8,141 nucleotides of DNA from JANSWO01 sp964351875 (GTDB lineage Bacteria > Pseudomonadota > Gammaproteobacteria > Pseudomonadales > Azotimanducaceae). The notes beneath the pieces were generated by a model. The model was given only the letters and a program-made list of their open reading frames with translations, did no database searches and was not told the origin of the DNA. A program made the position numbers and the translations under genes. Of the stretch, positions 6,807 through 8,141 are shown in pieces. Where the stretch lies: positions 1 through 8,141 of the forward strand of contig CAYGQC010000167.1 in NCBI GenBank assembly GCA_964351875.1, written 5' to 3'. Each line of letters begins with the position of its first letter. The first letter of the stretch is position 1.

Positions 6807-7517
6807 ATGAGAGACGAGGTCGGTAGCAAGCAGTTCTTCATCACGCCGTCCCACGATTGCAGCTACCTGCCCGGCGAGCAAGCGCAGACGCTGTTCCTCG
6901 ACCCTCGGGAAACGCTGGACACCAGGCTCTATTCAGCGCTGACGAAGCTCGGTTTTCGGCGTAGCGGCTCCCACGTCTACCGGCCGCACTGCCAGCAATG
7001 TAGCGCTTGCGTGCCCGCACGCGTGCCCGTGCTGGATTTCAAGCTCAAACGGCGTTTTCGGCGAGCGCTGGCAGCCAACGAAGACCTTCGAATCGAATTT
7101 GTTCCGGCCGCTTACGACGCGACGGTCTATCACCTCTTTGAGCGTTACATCACGGCTCGGCACGGCGACGGCGACATGTACCCACCCTCACCGGAGCAGT
7201 TTCGATCCTTTCTTCTCAGCCCATGGTGCGACACCGAATTCATGACCGTGTGGCAGGAAGACCGACTGGTGGCCGTGGCCGTTACCGACCTTCTGGATGA
7301 TGGGCTCTCTGCCATCTACAGCTTCTTCGACCCTGAACTGGGCAACCGAAGCCTGGGTGTGTACTGCGTGCTCAAGCAAATCGAAGCCGCGCTGGCCAGC
7401 GGCCTGCCCTACCTCTATCTGGGTTACTGGATTCGAAACAGCGCGAAGATGCACTACAAGATCGACTATCGGCCGATCGAATTGCTGACGCGAGAACGCT
7501 GGGTACGCGCGTCATGA
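6807..7517 (+). CDS. bpt: Aspartate/glutamate leucyltransferase (ATE-related tRNA--protein transferase)
   Basis: Bpt adds Leu from Leu-tRNA to proteins starting with Asp or Glu, as shown for the Vibrio vulnificus enzyme; older annotation calls the family arginyltransferase (ate). The 236-residue protein has an ATE_N part with a four-cysteine set, Cys18 (HDCSYLPG) and Cys62, 65 and 68 (HCQQCSAC), as in the family. The ATE_C part has YITARHGDGDM at 114-124, AVAVTDLLDDGLSAIYSFFDPE at about 156-177, SLGVY at 182-186 and LYLGYWIRNSAKMHYK at 203-218. Length is typical and all blocks are present. The ribosome binding site is weak: only GAG about 10 nt before the ATG at 6807. It follows aat after 70 nt. 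Together they cover basic and acidic N termini and feed the same ClpS-ClpAP route. Whether it uses leucine rather than arginine is inferred from the bacterial family. Confidence 0.93.
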   Translation: MRDEVGSKQFFITPSHDCSYLPGEQAQTLFLDPRETLDTRLYSALTKLGFRRSGSHVYRPHCQQCSACVPARVPVLDFKLKRRFRRALAANEDLRIEFVPAAYDATVYHLFERYITARHGDGDMYPPSPEQFRSFLLSPWCDTEFMTVWQEDRLVAVAVTDLLDDGLSAIYSFFDPELGNRSLGVYCVLKQIEAALASGLPYLYLGYWIRNSAKMHYKIDYRPIELLTRERWVRAS

Positions 7518-7609
7518 TCGTTTCCGGCTAATCCAGCCTCGATCGCCCCTGTCTCAATCGCCTCTGTGCCGCACCAACGCCCACAAAGAGCCTGAAAGGT
7601 GTGTTTTGC

Positions 7610-7675
7610 GTTTGTCCGTTGCATCCGGCAAACTTCGCCGCCGCGAAAGCGCGTGTCGCGCCGGTTATCGGCGCG
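7610..7675 (+). promoter_or_regulatory. Structured leader upstream of infA with consecutive and competing hairpins
   Basis: Three hairpins can form one after another in the RNA. The first is GTTTG-T-CCG (7610-7618) with CGGCAAAC (7626-7633), with one bulged base. The second is TTCGC (7634-7638) with GCGAA (7643-7647), with a 4-nt loop. The third is CGCGCCG (7657-7663) with CGGCGCG (7669-7675), 7 G-C pairs around a 5-nt loop. An alternative stem, GCGCG (7649-7653) with CGCGC (7657-7661), uses the left arm of the third and so excludes it. The last stem ends 34 nt before the infA ATG. It matches no riboswitch class that I recognise. The GC-rich sequence makes some pairing likely by chance. Confidence 0.4.
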
Positions 7676-7709
7676 CTCATCGAAACCCAAGGAAAGACAG
7701 CCTCAGCCT

Positions 7710-7925
7710 ATGGCGAAAGAAGAACAGATCGAGATGGAAGGCACCGTCGTGGACACCCTCCCCAACACGATGTTTCGTGTTGAGTTGGACAACGGCCACG
7801 TTGTGACAGCCCACATCTCAGGAAAGATGCGGAAAAACTACATCCGCATCCTCACCGGCGACCGCGTACAGGTGGAGCTCACACCGTACGACCTCAGCAA
7901 AGGCCGCATTACTTTTCGTAAGTAG
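7710..7925 (+). CDS. infA: Translation initiation factor IF-1
   Basis: IF-1 is an essential single OB-fold protein that binds the A site of the 30S subunit and helps IF-2 and IF-3 select the initiator tRNA. The 71-residue product starts MAKEEQIEMEGTV and carries the block from TLPNTMFRVEL through NGHVVTAHISGKMRKNYIRI to LTGDRVQVELTPYDLSKGRI, almost identical to E. coli IF-1; only the ends differ (TFRK here). The frame is open upstream to GTG 7599, but those 37 extra codons (Arg-, Ser- and Pro-rich) have no counterpart in IF-1, so the ATG at 7710 is chosen. AAGGA at 7689-7693 is about 16 nt from the ATG, far for a ribosome binding site. The 192-nt gap after bpt and the structured leader suggest its own control. 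In E. coli and Pseudomonas infA also lies near aat and clpA. Confidence 0.98.
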   Translation: MAKEEQIEMEGTVVDTLPNTMFRVELDNGHVVTAHISGKMRKNYIRILTGDRVQVELTPYDLSKGRITFRK

Positions 7926-7954
7926 GAGGCGGCAGGTATCCGTGCAGCCTACCC

Positions 7955-7973
7955 CCTGGTGACCGTCACCAGG
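7955..7973. terminator. Strong hairpin downstream of infA, possible terminator without T-run
   Basis: CCTGGTGA (7955-7962) and TCACCAGG (7966-7973) form a perfect 8-bp stem with a 3-nt loop, 29 nt after the infA stop codon. Read as DNA it is an almost perfect palindrome (9-bp arms around one C). No T-run follows on the plus strand (GCGCCCACC) and no A-run precedes it, so it is not a classical intrinsic terminator. It may protect the infA mRNA 3' end, terminate inefficiently or in both directions, or be a protein site. Confidence 0.5.
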
Positions 7974-8057
7974 CGCCCACCGCCAGCACACGCCGACCAA
8001 GACCCGATCGCGCCTCGTCAGCCAACCTCACCGGGGGCGGCCTTGTGTTCAACTCGC

Positions 8058-8077
8058 TCAGACAGCAGTCAGACAGC
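8058..8077. repeat. 9-bp direct repeat TCAGACAGC
   Basis: TCAGACAGC occurs at 8058-8066 and again at 8069-8077, a period of 11 nt, close to one helical turn. It is in the non-coding stretch after infA. It could be a replication-slippage product or a paired binding site; no function can be given. Confidence 0.5.
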
Positions 8078-8099
8078 CGCTAGCACTACCCACCACTCT

Positions 8100-8141
8100 G
8101 CCTGAACGCTTGAACGCCTGAACGCCTGAACGCCTGAACGC
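8100..8141. repeat. 8-bp tandem repeat GCCTGAAC, running off the window
   Basis: Five complete copies lie in direct contact at 8100-8107, 8108-8115, 8116-8123, 8124-8131 and 8132-8139. All are GCCTGAAC except the second, which is GCTTGAAC, and the first two bases of a sixth copy end the window. The unit is not a multiple of three and the frames are not those of a gene, so this is a non-coding microsatellite-like array. The total copy number is unknown because the array is cut. Confidence 0.85.

Larger units (their letters stand above)
7926..8141. other. Gene-free stretch after infA
   Basis: These 216 nt hold no coding region that I can support on either strand. I see the hairpin after infA, one direct repeat and the tandem repeat at the edge. 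There is no tRNA-Ser here, unlike E. coli where serW lies next to infA: no T-loop GGTTCGA or acceptor pairing is visible. The next gene must lie beyond the window; clpA would be expected from Pseudomonas and E. coli gene order, but this is inference. Confidence 0.6.

Noticed and set aside
7599..7709. In-frame N-terminal extension of IF-1 from GTG 7599, or a separate leader peptide
   Set aside because: IF-1 starts at MAKE in the family; the 37 extra codons are Arg/Ser/Pro-rich with no family likeness, and the stretch overlaps the hairpin region.
7942..7962. Tiny ORF after the AGGAGG that overlaps the infA stop codon
   Set aside because: It has only six codons (GTG to TGA) and a spacer of about 12 nt; the AGGAGG is probably chance.
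7926..8099. tRNA-Ser gene next to infA, as in E. coli serW
   Set aside because: No T-arm GGTTCGA motif, no acceptor pairing and no CCA-type end are visible.

Overview
The window reads as chromosomal core-genome DNA from a fairly GC-rich gammaproteobacterium. The gene order serS, crcB, rarA, lolA, ftsK and then aat, bpt, infA matches the block known from Pseudomonas and relatives, and in looser form from E. coli (infA-aat-...-trxB-lrp-ftsK-lolA-rarA-serS). The proteins resemble the Pseudomonas/E. coli versions closely; IF1 is nearly identical to E. coli IF1 over most of its length. I see no transposase, phage gene, CRISPR array, toxin-antitoxin pair, tRNA or rRNA. The genus cannot be named from this sequence.

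Left half (1-5411), all on the minus strand, in transcription order: ftsK (DNA translocase at the septum), lolA (periplasmic lipoprotein carrier), rarA (replication/recombination AAA+ ATPase), crcB (fluoride channel), and the 5' part of serS (seryl-tRNA synthetase, cut by the window edge). The first four overlap head to tail (ftsK/lolA 11 or 26 nt, lolA/rarA 32 nt, rarA/crcB 4 nt), so they are almost certainly one translationally coupled operon. serS follows after a 97-nt... gap of about 92 nt and has its own good ribosome binding site.

Centre (5412-5634): a 223-nt divergent intergenic region separates ftsK from the rightward genes. It contains an 8-bp inverted repeat nearer ftsK and a compact palindrome nearer the rightward gene. 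I could not find a convincing sigma-70 promoter in either direction. trxB, which in Pseudomonas sits between ftsK and aat, is absent here.

Right half (5635-7925), plus strand: a 97-residue protein that resembles the uncharacterised PA4642 family, then aat (leucyl/phenylalanyl-tRNA--protein transferase), bpt (aspartate/glutamate leucyltransferase) and infA (translation initiation factor IF-1). Aat and Bpt are the two enzymes that attach primary destabilising residues to protein N termini and so feed the ClpS/ClpAP N-degron pathway. The infA leader can fold into several consecutive hairpins, two of which exclude each other. The last 216 nt carry no gene that I can support: they hold a strong hairpin just after infA, a short direct repeat, and an 8-bp tandem repeat that runs off the window edge.

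The window is mostly ordinary core genome. The points most worth a second look are the infA leader, the small ankyrin-like protein placed with the two N-degron transferases, the symmetric sites in the divergent promoter region, and the terminal tandem repeat.
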